From contig CAJTTS010000019.1 in the NCBI GenBank assembly GCA_910579155.1, positions 1 through 43,322 of the forward strand: a DNA stretch of 43,322 nt, read 5' to 3'. Shown piece after piece: positions 1 to 7,681 of this stretch (position 1 is its first letter; every line of letters starts with the position of its first letter). A program made the translations under genes and the position numbers. This DNA comes from an uncultured Oscillospiraceae bacterium. Its GTDB lineage: Bacteria; Bacillota_A; Clostridia; Oscillospirales; Oscillospiraceae. The notes beneath the pieces were generated by a model. It saw only the letters and a list, made by a program, of their open reading frames with translations, was not told where the DNA came from and did no database searches.

Positions 1-8
1 GGACTATC

Positions 9-644
9 ATGCCTACATTGGAATTGAAAAATGTTTCTTACGCCTATGAAAAGGGCAAGGCGGTTTTGCAGAACGTCAGCGGGTCGCTGGAAACCGGGAA
101 AATGTACGCCATCCTCGGCCCGTCCGGGTCTGGCAAAACCACGCTGCTGTCCCTGCTGGGCGGGCTGGATGTGCCGACACAGGGCGGCGTCCTGTTTGAC
201 GGCGAGGACATTGCGGCAAAGGGACTGGAACACCACCGCAGGAACCATATCTCACTGATCTTCCAAAGCTATAACCTGATCGACTACATGACGCCCATTG
301 AAAATGTGCGGCTTACCGCCAAGCTGGACGCCGCCCCCATCCTGGAACGGCTGGGGCTGGAGCAAGACGAGATCACCCGGAATGTGCTGAAACTGTCCGG
401 CGGACAACAGCAGCGGGTGGCGATTGCGCGGGCGTTGGCCTCCGATGCCCCGGTCATTCTGGCGGACGAGCCGACCGGGAACCTGGACGCCGACACCGCC
501 GAGGAAATCACGGCGATTTTGAAAGAGAGCGCCCATGCGTTCGGGAAGTGCGTGGTGGTCGTGACGCACTCTGGCGAGGTGGCAAAGCAGGCGGATGTGG
601 TGCTGGAAATCAAACGGGGACATTTGAAAGAGAGGGAAATGTGA
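9..644 (+). CDS. ABC transporter ATP-binding protein (MacB/LolD-like)
   Basis: ATPase subunit of an ABC transporter, of the short single-domain type that usually pairs with an FtsX/MacB-like permease. Visible motifs: Walker [10 protein letters not shown] near residues 38-46, Q-loop IFQSYN, signature [15 protein letters not shown], Walker [13 protein letters not shown] and the H-loop VVVVTHS. At 211 residues it is close to full length for the family and looks intact. The ribosome site lies at or beyond the window edge. The expected permease gene does not follow: an ATG overlaps the stop (TGATG), but it opens only a 22-codon frame before the sequence becomes a mobile-element gene fragment. Substrate unknown; this may be cargo of an integrative element that lost its partner by deletion. 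Confidence 0.9.
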   Translation: MPTLELKNVSYAYEKGKAVLQNVSGSLETGKMYAILGPSGSGKTTLLSLLGGLDVPTQGGVLFDGEDIAAKGLEHHRRNHISLIFQSYNLIDYMTPIENVRLTAKLDAAPILERLGLEQDEITRNVLKLSGGQQQRVAIARALASDAPVILADEPTGNLDADTAEEITAILKESAHAFGKCVVVVTHSGEVAKQADVVLEIKRGHLKEREM

Positions 645-1017
645 TGAAAAATTTAATGATGATTTTAGTCTGCGTGCATATCTTGACAGCGTTGCCGGAA
701 GTGAAGCGCTAACCGAGATTTACACAGTGGAGGATCTGCTGAATGATATTGAGAATGCGGAACTGTTCAAAGCCCTGCTGACGGTGGACAAGCTCACCCT
801 GCAAATTACTTTGCTGAAAATGAATGGATACTCTACCAATGAGATCGCCATACTTGTCCGCCTGTCCATGGACGTCATTTATAAGCGGATAGCTGTACTG
901 AAAAAGAAATTGAAGAAATTTCAAGGGCAACTCCAAAATCGCCCGTCCCCCTACGAAAAACTGGGTGAGAGGTCAAAGTCCGCTCACTCAGTTTTTCGTA
1001 GAGGGACGGGTGAATGA
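643..1017 (+). pseudogene. 5'-truncated sigma-like HTH protein of an integrative element (remnant)
   Basis: The reading frame is open from 643 with no start codon before GTG 727, and its translation is coherent upstream of that GTG ([17 protein letters not shown]..., then ...EALTEIYTVEDLLNDI). The C-terminal half, with STNEIAILVRLSMDVIYKRI followed by a lysine-rich tail, looks like a sigma region-4 type helix-turn-helix. Such small sigma-like proteins are typical of Tn916/Tn1549-type conjugative elements in Firmicutes, near the excisionase and integrase genes (family recollection, not a search). The 5' end is fused to the end of the ABC gene, so this is a rearrangement scar. A shorter product from GTG 727 (96 aa) is possible but has no convincing ribosome site. 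Confidence 0.6.
942..1010. repeat. 28-bp imperfect inverted repeat
   Basis: Arms 942-969 and 983-1010 are complementary at 26 of 28 positions around a 13-nt loop. The arms contain CTACGAAAAACTGGGTGAG and its near complement. The repeat lies in the last codons of the sigma-like remnant and has no trailing T-run, so it is not a standard intrinsic terminator. It could be a recombination or regulatory hairpin of the former mobile element. Confidence 0.8.
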
Positions 1018-1301
1018 CGTTCATAGATAAAGTCTACACGCTTCGGACGAAAGGCCGTAGTGATGGTAAAGCCCAAGCTGCCCACGCGCTACTACATCAA
1101 CGCCGAGGACGGCCTTGAATTGCCCTCTATCATCCTTCTGGAAATGTCTTCTGCTTCATGCTCTCGCCGCCCCCTCTGCTTGCTGCTCTTATTTTACCGC
1201 TTTTGCCTCGCCTTCATTAGTGAGATTAAATCAGAGGTTCCGTAAATCTTTCCCAGTTCTTATGATCCCGCTCCACCTTTGCCTTTTTCACGGCCCGCCG
1301 C
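1018..1301. other. Non-coding or degraded stretch after the mobile-element remnant
   Basis: No gene is supported here. Short frames exist (ATG 1014: MTFIDKVYTLRTKGRSDGKA..., stopped after about 34 codons; a 61-codon frame from 1060), but none shows a recognisable domain or a good ribosome site. It is best read as degraded mobile-element sequence between the remnant and the chromosomal sigma/anti-sigma operon. Confidence 0.5.
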
Positions 1302-1340
1302 AAAAAGCGCCCCCGGCGGAAGCTTCCGCCGGGGGGCTTT
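1302..1340 (-). terminator. Intrinsic terminator of the sigma/DUF4179 operon
   Basis: Read on the minus strand, a GC-rich stem (CCCCCGGCGGAAG with its complement CTTCCGCCGGGGG) is followed by GCGCTTTTT. It sits directly after the stop codon at 1343. Confidence 0.85.
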
Positions 1341-1342
1341 GT

Positions 1343-2770
1343 TCAGCTCTGGGGGGTCATGGGGACGTAGACGGGCTGTTCATAGACGGAGGTGGAGGTA
1401 TAGGAGAGCTCCAGCTCCACCGTGTCCCAGGGGTAGTTGTCCAGGAAGATATCCTCATAGACGCCGGGGAGCTCATTGCCGCTGTCGTCGTATGCGTGGC
1501 CGCCGCTCCACCGGTTGAAGCTGTGCTCGCCCCCCTCCGGGTCCCAGTAGGTTCCCATGAAGGTCTGGCCCAGGTATTGGCGCTCCGCCGGGGCGAGGAG
1601 GCGCACCTTCACCGAGTCCCCGGTGCGGGTGATCTCCTCCACCCGTGTGCCCTCCGGCAGGCCGGGGCAAGCGCCGGTGGCCAGGTCCAGGAACACGTGG
1701 GCGCGGTTCTTTTCCAGCCATTCCGCTTTGTCGATACACAGGGTCAGGCCCTTGGGCTCGCTATAATAGAAGCTCTGGAAATAGTAGGTCAAATAGGATT
1801 TGGAATCGGGTTCCCCGCTGGCGGACAGGGAGCCGTCGATATCATCATAGCGCGTGCCGTTTCCGTCCTCGAACCAGAATTTGAGGGTGCGCAGCCATGC
1901 GGTGTTGTCCGGGTCCTCGCCCAGGTAGAGCACGGTCCGGGTGGGGGAGTATTCCAGCCGGTCCACCAAAATGCGCTGGCCGTCGATCTCTACCCAGCGG
2001 TTGACCGGAACGGTGACGGGCTTTGCGATCCGGCTGCTGTCCAAGGTCACGTCGAAGGTGAAGCTCAGCACGCCGGGGTCTTCCCGGGGGTCCGCCCATT
2101 CGTCCGGGCCATCGTCCAGGTCAGCGCCAGGGGCGGCGGTGGCGGGGGCGTCCGGCTGTGTTTCCGTCATCTGGTCGGGCAGGGGTTCCGGCTCCGGCAT
2201 GATGAACATCTCCATGGTGAACCGGTCGGGCAGGCTGTGGCCGTCTGTGTAGCTCAGAGTCATGTGGTCCAGGCCGTCGTCCGGCCTGCTGGCATAGCCG
2301 CTGGTGGACACGCCATAGCCCCAAAGGGGCGCCCCGTTTTCATCGGTGAGGTACGGGCTGGTGTAGAACCGCCCCCCATCCACGGAGTAGAAGAACACCG
2401 CCTGGGTCTGGTCTACGATGGCGTATTCCAGGTTGACCGTCACCCCGTCCACGGTCCGGGACTGGCCGATATACTGCACGTAGTCGTGGGCCACGGCGGC
2501 GGACAGGCTGGGGGAGAAGGCCGCGGCGGCGGTAAGCTCCCGCAGGATGGGCACGTTGGAGCAGGCCAGGGCGAAGGTGGGGAAGGCGTTGACCATCAGC
2601 ACAAAGCAGGAGGCCGCCGCCGCTACGGTGACGGCGGGGGCGCCCAGCCTGTGGCGAAGCCGGGTCCGCCGGGCCCGCCGCCGGGCGCGCTCCACGCTTC
2701 CCTCCAGCTTTTTTGGGGGCTGAGACAGCTCGCCGATGAGCTCCCAGTATTCGTCGGTGCGGTTTTTCAT
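1343..2770 (-). CDS. DUF4179 domain membrane protein, probable anti-sigma factor
   Basis: Product of about 475 residues starting MKNRTDEYWELIGELSQPP. A short cytoplasmic N-terminal region with a basic stretch (RARRRARRTRLRHRL) precedes one hydrophobic segment near residues 40-60 (APAVTVAAAASCFVLMVNAF). The rest is a large extracellular part with the DUF4179 pattern (VDGVTVNLEYAIVDQTQAVFFYS). In Firmicutes this architecture usually lies directly downstream of an ECF sigma gene and is thought to hold it at the membrane. Here the ATG overlaps the sigma stop (ATGA), implying translational coupling. The frame stays open far upstream inside the sigma gene, but that part is out-of-frame shadow; the ATG at 2768-2770 is the sensible start. 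The signal sensed is unknown. Confidence 0.85.
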   Translation of the reverse strand: MKNRTDEYWELIGELSQPPKKLEGSVERARRRARRTRLRHRLGAPAVTVAAAASCFVLMVNAFPTFALACSNVPILRELTAAAAFSPSLSAAVAHDYVQYIGQSRTVDGVTVNLEYAIVDQTQAVFFYSVDGGRFYTSPYLTDENGAPLWGYGVSTSGYASRPDDGLDHMTLSYTDGHSLPDRFTMEMFIMPEPEPLPDQMTETQPDAPATAAPGADLDDGPDEWADPREDPGVLSFTFDVTLDSSRIAKPVTVPVNRWVEIDGQRILVDRLEYSPTRTVLYLGEDPDNTAWLRTLKFWFEDGNGTRYDDIDGSLSASGEPDSKSYLTYYFQSFYYSEPKGLTLCIDKAEWLEKNRAHVFLDLATGACPGLPEGTRVEEITRTGDSVKVRLLAPAERQYLGQTFMGTYWDPEGGEHSFNRWSGGHAYDDSGNELPGVYEDIFLDNYPWDTVELELSYTSTSVYEQPVYVPMTPQS

Positions 2771-3243
2771 ACGGCGTCCTCCTTTTCGTCGGTGAGCTCC
2801 AGGCGGAGCAGGGTGAGGGCCTTCTTCTGGCGGGTGGACACGGTGCCCCGGGGGATATCCAGGGCGCGGGCGGTCTCCTCCAGGGTGAGGCCGGTGAAGT
2901 AGCGCAGGACGATCACGTCCCGCAAATCGCGGGGCAGACGGCGCAGGGCCTCCTTCAGCGGCAGGGCGTCGAACTGCTCCTGGGCGGTCTCGGGCAGCTC
3001 GTCCATGGACAGCTCCCGCCTGCGGCGGCGGAGCTCGGTATTGCACACGTTGATGAGGATGCGGGTGAGCCAGGTATCGAAAAACTCCGGCTGCCGCAGC
3101 TTTTTGCAGGCGCAAAAGCCCTTGTAGACGGCCTCGTCCACCGCGTCCACCGCGGCGGACTCGCTGCCCAGATAGAGCGCGGCGGTGCGGTAGAGCCGCT
3201 CCTTGAGCGCCTCCGCCCGGAGAATGTATTCCTGTTCGGTCAA
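2767..3243 (-). CDS. ECF-type RNA polymerase sigma factor
   Basis: A 158-residue sigma-70 family protein with region 2 (VDAVDEAVYKGFCACKKL, FFDTWLTRILINVC) and region 4 (LPRDLRDVIVLRYFTGLTLE, ARALDIPRGTVSTRQKKA). It lacks region 3, as expected of the ECF group. Start chosen: TTG at 3243, reading LTEQEYILRAEALK, preceded by GGAAGGAGGGAGACCC, an excellent ribosome site. The frame is open further upstream, but that part contains no family sequence. Its stop overlaps the ATG of the DUF4179 partner. The promoter is not obvious; ECF genes are often autoregulated, but I could not place a GGAAC-CGTC pair at proper spacing. Confidence 0.9.
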   Translation of the reverse strand: MTEQEYILRAEALKERLYRTAALYLGSESAAVDAVDEAVYKGFCACKKLRQPEFFDTWLTRILINVCNTELRRRRRELSMDELPETAQEQFDALPLKEALRRLPRDLRDVIVLRYFTGLTLEETARALDIPRGTVSTRQKKALTLLRLELTDEKEDAV

Positions 3244-3332
3244 GGGTCTCCCTCCTTCCTGTCCATTAGACGCGGGGCGGGGCCGTTTTGCCTTTTGGGC
3301 CGCAAAAATTTTTTCGTATTCCGGGGCATGGC

Positions 3333-3378
3333 AAAAGCTCCATGATATTGCCGCCCGGCGGAATATCATGGAGCTTTT
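3333..3378. terminator. Long hairpin terminator, bidirectional in form
   Basis: Arms AAAAGCTCCATGATATT and AATATCATGGAGCTTTT are perfect complements around a GC-rich centre (GCCGCCCGGCGG). A-run on one side and T-run on the other allow termination in both directions. It terminates the minus-strand FMN reductase gene (stop 3402) before the sigma gene. Confidence 0.85.
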
Positions 3379-3401
3379 ATGGGGCGCATGCGGGGCCGCT
3401 G

Positions 3402-4019
3402 TTACCGGATGAAGTGGGTGGACTGGCGGGGTTCCTTTTCCGGCAGGCCGTAGGCTTCCCTGCCCAGAGCGATGCTCTTCATCAGGAACGCCATGTTCCG
3501 GGCCAGGGTGCGCATGGTCTGGAGACCCTCCGCGTCCTGGGCGGCCTCGCCGGGCTGCCTGCCGTGGACGCTGTTCCAGTACTGGCTGGACGCCACCGGC
3601 ATGCCGGAGATGGTGAAGAACTTGTTCAGCTCGTCAAAGGTGGCGGACAGCCCGCCCCGGCGGGCCACCACCACGCTGGCGCCCACCTTCATGGTCTTGT
3701 CGAAGGAGGTGCTGTAGAACAGCCGGGTCAGCAGCGCCACCAGGGTGGCGTTGGCCGACGCGTAATACACCGGGCTGCCCACCACCAGGCCGTCGCTGGC
3801 CTCAAACTTGGGGGCCAGCTCGTTGACGACGTCGTCAAATACGCACCTGCCCAGCTTCGCGCAGCCGCCGCAGGCCACACAGCCGCGGATGTCCCGGCTG
3901 CCGACCTGGATCAGTTCGGTTTCCACGCCCTCCGCCTGGAAAACCTGCTCCATCTCCCCCAGCGCGATGGAGGTATTTCCCTTGGGGTGGGGGCTGCCGT
4001 TGAGCATAAGTACCTTCAT
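3402..4019 (-). CDS. NAD(P)H-dependent FMN reductase / flavodoxin-fold oxidoreductase
   Basis: A 205-residue flavodoxin-like oxidoreductase. The N-terminus MKVLMLNGSPHPKGNTS is the FMN-phosphate loop of the NADPH-dependent FMN reductase family. CVACGGCAKLGRCVFDD is the cysteine-rich segment common in the Clostridia iron-sulfur flavoprotein-like subgroup. GLVVGSPVYYAS is the second flavin-contact segment. The ATG at 4019 is preceded by AAAGGAGG at good spacing; the open frame further upstream is not family sequence. Likely cytoplasmic, reducing flavins, quinones or other electron acceptors; the substrate cannot be read. A -10-like TATACT lies about 40 nt upstream of the start, but without a convincing -35. 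Single-gene unit. Confidence 0.88.
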   Translation of the reverse strand: MKVLMLNGSPHPKGNTSIALGEMEQVFQAEGVETELIQVGSRDIRGCVACGGCAKLGRCVFDDVVNELAPKFEASDGLVVGSPVYYASANATLVALLTRLFYSTSFDKTMKVGASVVVARRGGLSATFDELNKFFTISGMPVASSQYWNSVHGRQPGEAAQDAEGLQTMRTLARNMAFLMKSIALGREAYGLPEKEPRQSTHFIR

Positions 4020-4150
4020 AATAATCGTGCCTCCTTTAAATTGTTGTAACACAGAGTATACCATATCTTTGGGGGAATAGGGAAGGGGGGAGGATAAGTT
4101 TTCCCTTGGCGCTGCCGGCCCGCAATAGCGGCAGTTTCCCGTCTTGCGCA

Positions 4151-4179
4151 TTGACTCCCGCGATCCCCGGTGATAAAAT
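4151..4179 (+). promoter_or_regulatory. Sigma-A promoter for the YgjV-like gene
   Basis: TTGACT (4151-4156), 17-nt spacer, TAAAAT (4174-4179). It lies about 85 bp upstream of the ATG at 4262. Confidence 0.75.
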
Positions 4180-4261
4180 AAAATGAATGGAGAAAACGAT
4201 GAGCGTGGATGAAACGGTGCGCTTGCTTTTGCGCCCTTGTTTTAGGTGAAAGGAGGGCCCC

Positions 4262-4879
4262 ATGAACGATCATATGATGTTGGAACTGGTTGGTTACTTT
4301 GCCTCTCTCTTGGTCCTGATCTCCCTGCTGATGACCTCTGTGGTGAAGCTGAGGGTCATCAACATGATCGGGTCCCTCATTTTCGCGGTTTACGCGCTTC
4401 TGATCTGCTCTTATCCCACGGCCGTGATGAACTTCTGCCTGGTGGGGGTGAATATCTTCTATCTGGTCCGCATGGCGCGGACGGAGCGGGCGTTTACCCT
4501 CCTGCCCGCCGCGCCGGGGGAGGCGTACATCCAATACTTCCTCCAATGCCAGCGGGAGGATATTCAGACCTATTTCCCGGAGGCCGACGCGCCCGGCTCC
4601 GGGGATGACACCGCGTTCCTGGTGTGCTGCGGCACGGTTCCCGCAGGCGTGCTCACCGGCCGGACCATGGGGAAGGGCGTCTTGGAGGTGTCCCTGGACT
4701 ACAGCGCGCCCCAGTACCGGGACTGCTCGGTGGGCCGGTACTTGTACCGGCAGTTGGCGGAGCGGGGCTACCGGACGCTGGTGGTCTCCGCCGCCTCGCG
4801 GGTCCATGGGGATTACCTCAAAAAAATGGGCTTTGTCCAGGAAGGCGGGCGCTTCATGAAGGACCTGGCGGGCGGTTGA
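4262..4879 (+). CDS. YgjV-family membrane protein with acetyltransferase-like C-terminus
   Basis: 205 residues in two parts. Residues 1-75 hold three hydrophobic helices (ELVGYFASLLVLISLLM, VINMIGSLIFAVYALLI, AVMNFCLVGVNIFYLV), matching the YgjV/inner-membrane family. Residues about 77-205 are soluble and end like a GNAT acetyltransferase (VGRYLYRQLAERGYRTLVVS, then HGDYLKKMGFVQEGGRFMKD). The ATG follows GAAAGGAGGGCCCC, a strong ribosome site. Monocistronic, with its own promoter. The soluble half lacks an obvious R/Q-x-x-G-x-G/A acetyl-CoA loop, so it may be a structural relative rather than an active enzyme. Function unknown. Confidence 0.8.
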   Translation: MNDHMMLELVGYFASLLVLISLLMTSVVKLRVINMIGSLIFAVYALLICSYPTAVMNFCLVGVNIFYLVRMARTERAFTLLPAAPGEAYIQYFLQCQREDIQTYFPEADAPGSGDDTAFLVCCGTVPAGVLTGRTMGKGVLEVSLDYSAPQYRDCSVGRYLYRQLAERGYRTLVVSAASRVHGDYLKKMGFVQEGGRFMKDLAGG

Positions 4880-4962
4880 GGCCCGCCGGGGCCTGGGCGA
4901 GTCCCGTAAGGAGGCATATTTCCCCATCAAATTTTTTTCGTGTGAAAAAATTCGGCAAAGTA

Positions 4963-4991
4963 TTGTAAAATGGGCGCTTTCGTGATATCCT
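4963..4991 (+). promoter_or_regulatory. Possible promoter of the dlt-like operon
   Basis: TTGTAA (4963-4968), 17-nt spacer, TATCCT (4986-4991). An alternative -10, TAAAAT at 4966-4971, has a poor -35. The leader then carries a GC-rich hairpin (CCGGCGGG 5017-5024 with CCCGCCGG 5046-5053) just ahead of the ribosome site. Confidence 0.45.
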
Positions 4992-5073
4992 AACTGGTAG
5001 TCCGTGCCGGGAGCACCCGGCGGGAGGCCCGCTGCGGCCTCGCCGCCCGCCGGAAAAAGGAAGGGATATCCAG

Positions 5074-6660
5074 GTGTCTATAACCTCCATGAATTTTATC
5101 CTGTTTGTGCTGGCTTTGACGGTGTTGTACTATCTCGTGCCGAAAAAAGCGCAGTGGATGGTATTACTGCTGGCCAGCGCCGGGTTCTACTGCGCCGCCG
5201 GGCTGAGGGCGGCGATTTATATTGTAATCACCGCCGCGTCCACCTACGCCGCCACGCTGGCGATGGGCCGCGTCACGCAGTACCAGAAGCAGTACCTGGC
5301 CGCCGGCGGGGAGCTGACCAAAGAGCAGAAGGCGGAGTTCAAGAAGCGCAACACCCTCCGGAAACGGTGGATTATGGTGGCGGCGCTGGTCTTGAATTTC
5401 GGCTTTTTGTGCGTGTTCAAGTATTTCCATTTCGCGCTGGCCCAAGTCAACCACGTGATCGCGGCCTTGGGCGGGGCGCAGATTGAGGATACCTTCCAAC
5501 TGATCGTGCCGCTGGGAATCTCCTTTTATACCTTCCAGACCATGGGCTATCTGGTGGACGTGTACTGGGGCAAGGTGGAGCCGCAGAAAAACTTTGCCAA
5601 GCTCCTGCTGTTCGTCTCCTTTTTTCCCCAGATCACTCAGGGACCGATCAGCAGCTATTCCCAACTGGCGGACCAGCTCTACGCGCCCCACAGTTTTACT
5701 TACGAGAACTATGCCTGGGGCTGCCAGCGCATGTTCTGGGGCTTTTTCAAGAAGCTGGCGCTGGCCAACGTTCTGGCTCCCTGGGTGCAGGCGGTGTTTG
5801 ACAACTACGCCGAATACGGCGCCCCGGCGGTGCTGATGGGGATATTCTTTTACAGCATGCAGATTTACGCCGATTTTTCCGGGTACATGGACATCATGTG
5901 CGGTCTGTGCCAGGTGCTGGACATCCGCCTGACGGAAAACTTCGAGCGGCCCTATTTCTCAAAATCCATCGCGGAATACTGGCGCCGCTGGCACATCAGC
6001 CTGGGCGCCTGGTTCAAGAACTATATCTATTACCCCATCGCCATCTCCAAGTGGAACAAGAAGATCGGCAAGTGGTCCCAGAAGAAGCTGGGCCGCACCT
6101 TTGGCCGGGCGCTGCCCGCGTCCATCGCGCTGGTGGCGGTGTGGCTGACCACGGGCCTGTGGCACGGGGCGAGCTGGGGCTACATCGCCTGGGGCGGCGT
6201 GAACGGGCTGTTCATCATCTTCTCGCTGTGGATGGAGCCGGTGTACGGCGCGGTGAGGGACAAGCTGGGCGTCCGGGAAAACGACCGGTGGTTCCGGGTG
6301 TTCCAGGTGGTCCGGACCTTCATCCTGGTCTCCTTCATTAAGGTGCTCCCGGAGGCGGGGGGCCTGCGGCGGGGGCTGGGGCTGTGGAAACAGGCCCTCA
6401 CCGCTTGGACGCTGCCCCACTCCTGGGGCGACCTGTTCCCCTATGACATCAGCCGGGGGAACCTGGCGGTGGTGTGCCTGGGGCTGCTCATGCTGCTGGC
6501 CGTCAGCCTGCTCCAGCGGAGCGGGCCGGTCCGGGAGCGGTTCAACCGCGTTCCGATGCTGCCCCGGGCGGCGGTCCTGGCGGCGATGCTGTTCCTGATG
6601 CTGTGCTTTGGCGTTCCGGCGTCCGGCAATGTGGGGGGATTCATGTATGCGCAATTTTAA
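5074..6660 (+). CDS. MBOAT-family O-acyltransferase (DltB/AlgI-like)
   Basis: 528-residue polytopic membrane protein of the MBOAT family, which passes acyl groups from a carrier on the inside to a surface polymer outside. Many hydrophobic helices are visible. The family core is clear: GISFYTFQTMGYLVDVYWG, LLLFVSFFPQITQGPISSY, YADFSGYMDIMCG, FERPYFSKSIAEYWRRWHIS, and TTGLWHGASWGYIAWGGVNG with the conserved His. Start GTG 5074 (MSITSMNFILF) follows AAGGAAGGGATATCCAG and matches the usual N-terminus of this family; ATG 5089 is an alternative. First gene of a four-gene operon with a DltD-like protein, an adenylation enzyme and a carrier protein. The acyl group may be D-alanine or another acid. 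Confidence 0.9.
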   Translation: MSITSMNFILFVLALTVLYYLVPKKAQWMVLLLASAGFYCAAGLRAAIYIVITAASTYAATLAMGRVTQYQKQYLAAGGELTKEQKAEFKKRNTLRKRWIMVAALVLNFGFLCVFKYFHFALAQVNHVIAALGGAQIEDTFQLIVPLGISFYTFQTMGYLVDVYWGKVEPQKNFAKLLLFVSFFPQITQGPISSYSQLADQLYAPHSFTYENYAWGCQRMFWGFFKKLALANVLAPWVQAVFDNYAEYGAPAVLMGIFFYSMQIYADFSGYMDIMCGLCQVLDIRLTENFERPYFSKSIAEYWRRWHISLGAWFKNYIYYPIAISKWNKKIGKWSQKKLGRTFGRALPASIALVAVWLTTGLWHGASWGYIAWGGVNGLFIIFSLWMEPVYGAVRDKLGVRENDRWFRVFQVVRTFILVSFIKVLPEAGGLRRGLGLWKQALTAWTLPHSWGDLFPYDISRGNLAVVCLGLLMLLAVSLLQRSGPVRERFNRVPMLPRAAVLAAMLFLMLCFGVPASGNVGGFMYAQF

Positions 6661-7681
6661 GCGGGTGGTTGTTTCCGCGCTGTCGGTGGCGCTATGCTTT
6701 GCCGTTCTGGTGGGCACAGCGGTGTTCCCCTACTTCACGATGGAATCCTACTACTATCAGGACAACCGGGTGCGGAAGGAATTGGCGGGAACCATTGATT
6801 TTTTGTTCATCGGCGCGTCCCACGGCCTGCGGGCCATGGACCCCCGGGTGCTGGACGGGCGGCTGGGCTGCTCCAGCTATAACCTCAGCGGGGCCATGGA
6901 GACGATGCAGGGCAGGTATCACCTGCTGGAGCAGGAGGTAAAGCGCAACCCGGTGTCCACCGTGGTCATCGAGCTGTCCTACAACGCCCTGACCCGCACC
7001 TATGAGGGAAGCGGTTTTGAGGGGAACGTGTATCATCTGGGCCGGATGGACAACCCCGCCCAGTGGGCCTCCTATTTCCTCTCCGCTGTGCCGCCCCGGG
7101 ACTATATAAAAATGACCTACGACACCGTGGCCAGGGGGCTGAACACCTGGCTCAGGCTGTGGAAGGGGGAGGTCACACCGCCCGTGCAGTACGAGACCCA
7201 CGGCTTCGTCCCCTGCAAGGAGTACACCCCTCAGCCGGGGATGGAGAGCTTCCTGGACTCCTACCACACGCAGCGGCTGGAGCTGGACATCGACGGGGAA
7301 AACCAGCTCTATTTGGAGAAGATGCTGACCCTATGCCGGGACAAAAATATCCAGGTGATCCTGGTGGTTACCCCCTTGTCGGAGAGCACGCTGTGGATTT
7401 ATGACGGGTTTGACACGGTGCTGGGGTGGTATCGGGAGCTGAGCGAGACATGGGGGTGCCCGCTGTACGACTTCAACCTGCTCAAAGACAAGCTGGAGCG
7501 CTACCCCCAGGATACCGGTTTCTACGACGGTTCCCACCTGCAAGAGGAGTACGCCGCCGTCTTTACAGTGGATTTCGCGCAGATTTTGCAGATGGCGCAG
7601 TCCGGCGAGCGGGTGGAGGACCTGTTTTACGACACCTATGAGGAGGCCATTCACGCCAGGCTGGAGGAGGCGGAGCGATGA
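6647..7681 (+). CDS. DltD-like SGNH-type surface esterase/transferase
   Basis: 344 residues. An N-terminal membrane anchor (residues about 5-25, VVVSALSVALCFAVLVGTAV) puts the rest outside the membrane. The SGNH-like first block is FLFIGASHGLRAMDP (Ser in GAS), and the last block is YDGSHLQEEYAAVF (Asp-x-x-His). This arrangement is like DltD or AlgJ/AlgX-type proteins that act with an MBOAT. The ATG overlaps the MBOAT stop by 14 bp, and its own stop overlaps the ATG of the next gene (ATGA), so the four genes are translationally coupled. Overall similarity to classical DltD is not obvious beyond these blocks; I name it by position and motif, not by full-length match. Confidence 0.72.
   Translation: MRNFKRVVVSALSVALCFAVLVGTAVFPYFTMESYYYQDNRVRKELAGTIDFLFIGASHGLRAMDPRVLDGRLGCSSYNLSGAMETMQGRYHLLEQEVKRNPVSTVVIELSYNALTRTYEGSGFEGNVYHLGRMDNPAQWASYFLSAVPPRDYIKMTYDTVARGLNTWLRLWKGEVTPPVQYETHGFVPCKEYTPQPGMESFLDSYHTQRLELDIDGENQLYLEKMLTLCRDKNIQVILVVTPLSESTLWIYDGFDTVLGWYRELSETWGCPLYDFNLLKDKLERYPQDTGFYDGSHLQEEYAAVFTVDFAQILQMAQSGERVEDLFYDTYEEAIHARLEEAER

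Noticed and set aside
1115..2902. A 595-codon plus-strand frame
   Set aside because: Antisense shadow of the DUF4179 gene, with repetitive Gly/Ala/Val/His composition and no ribosome site.
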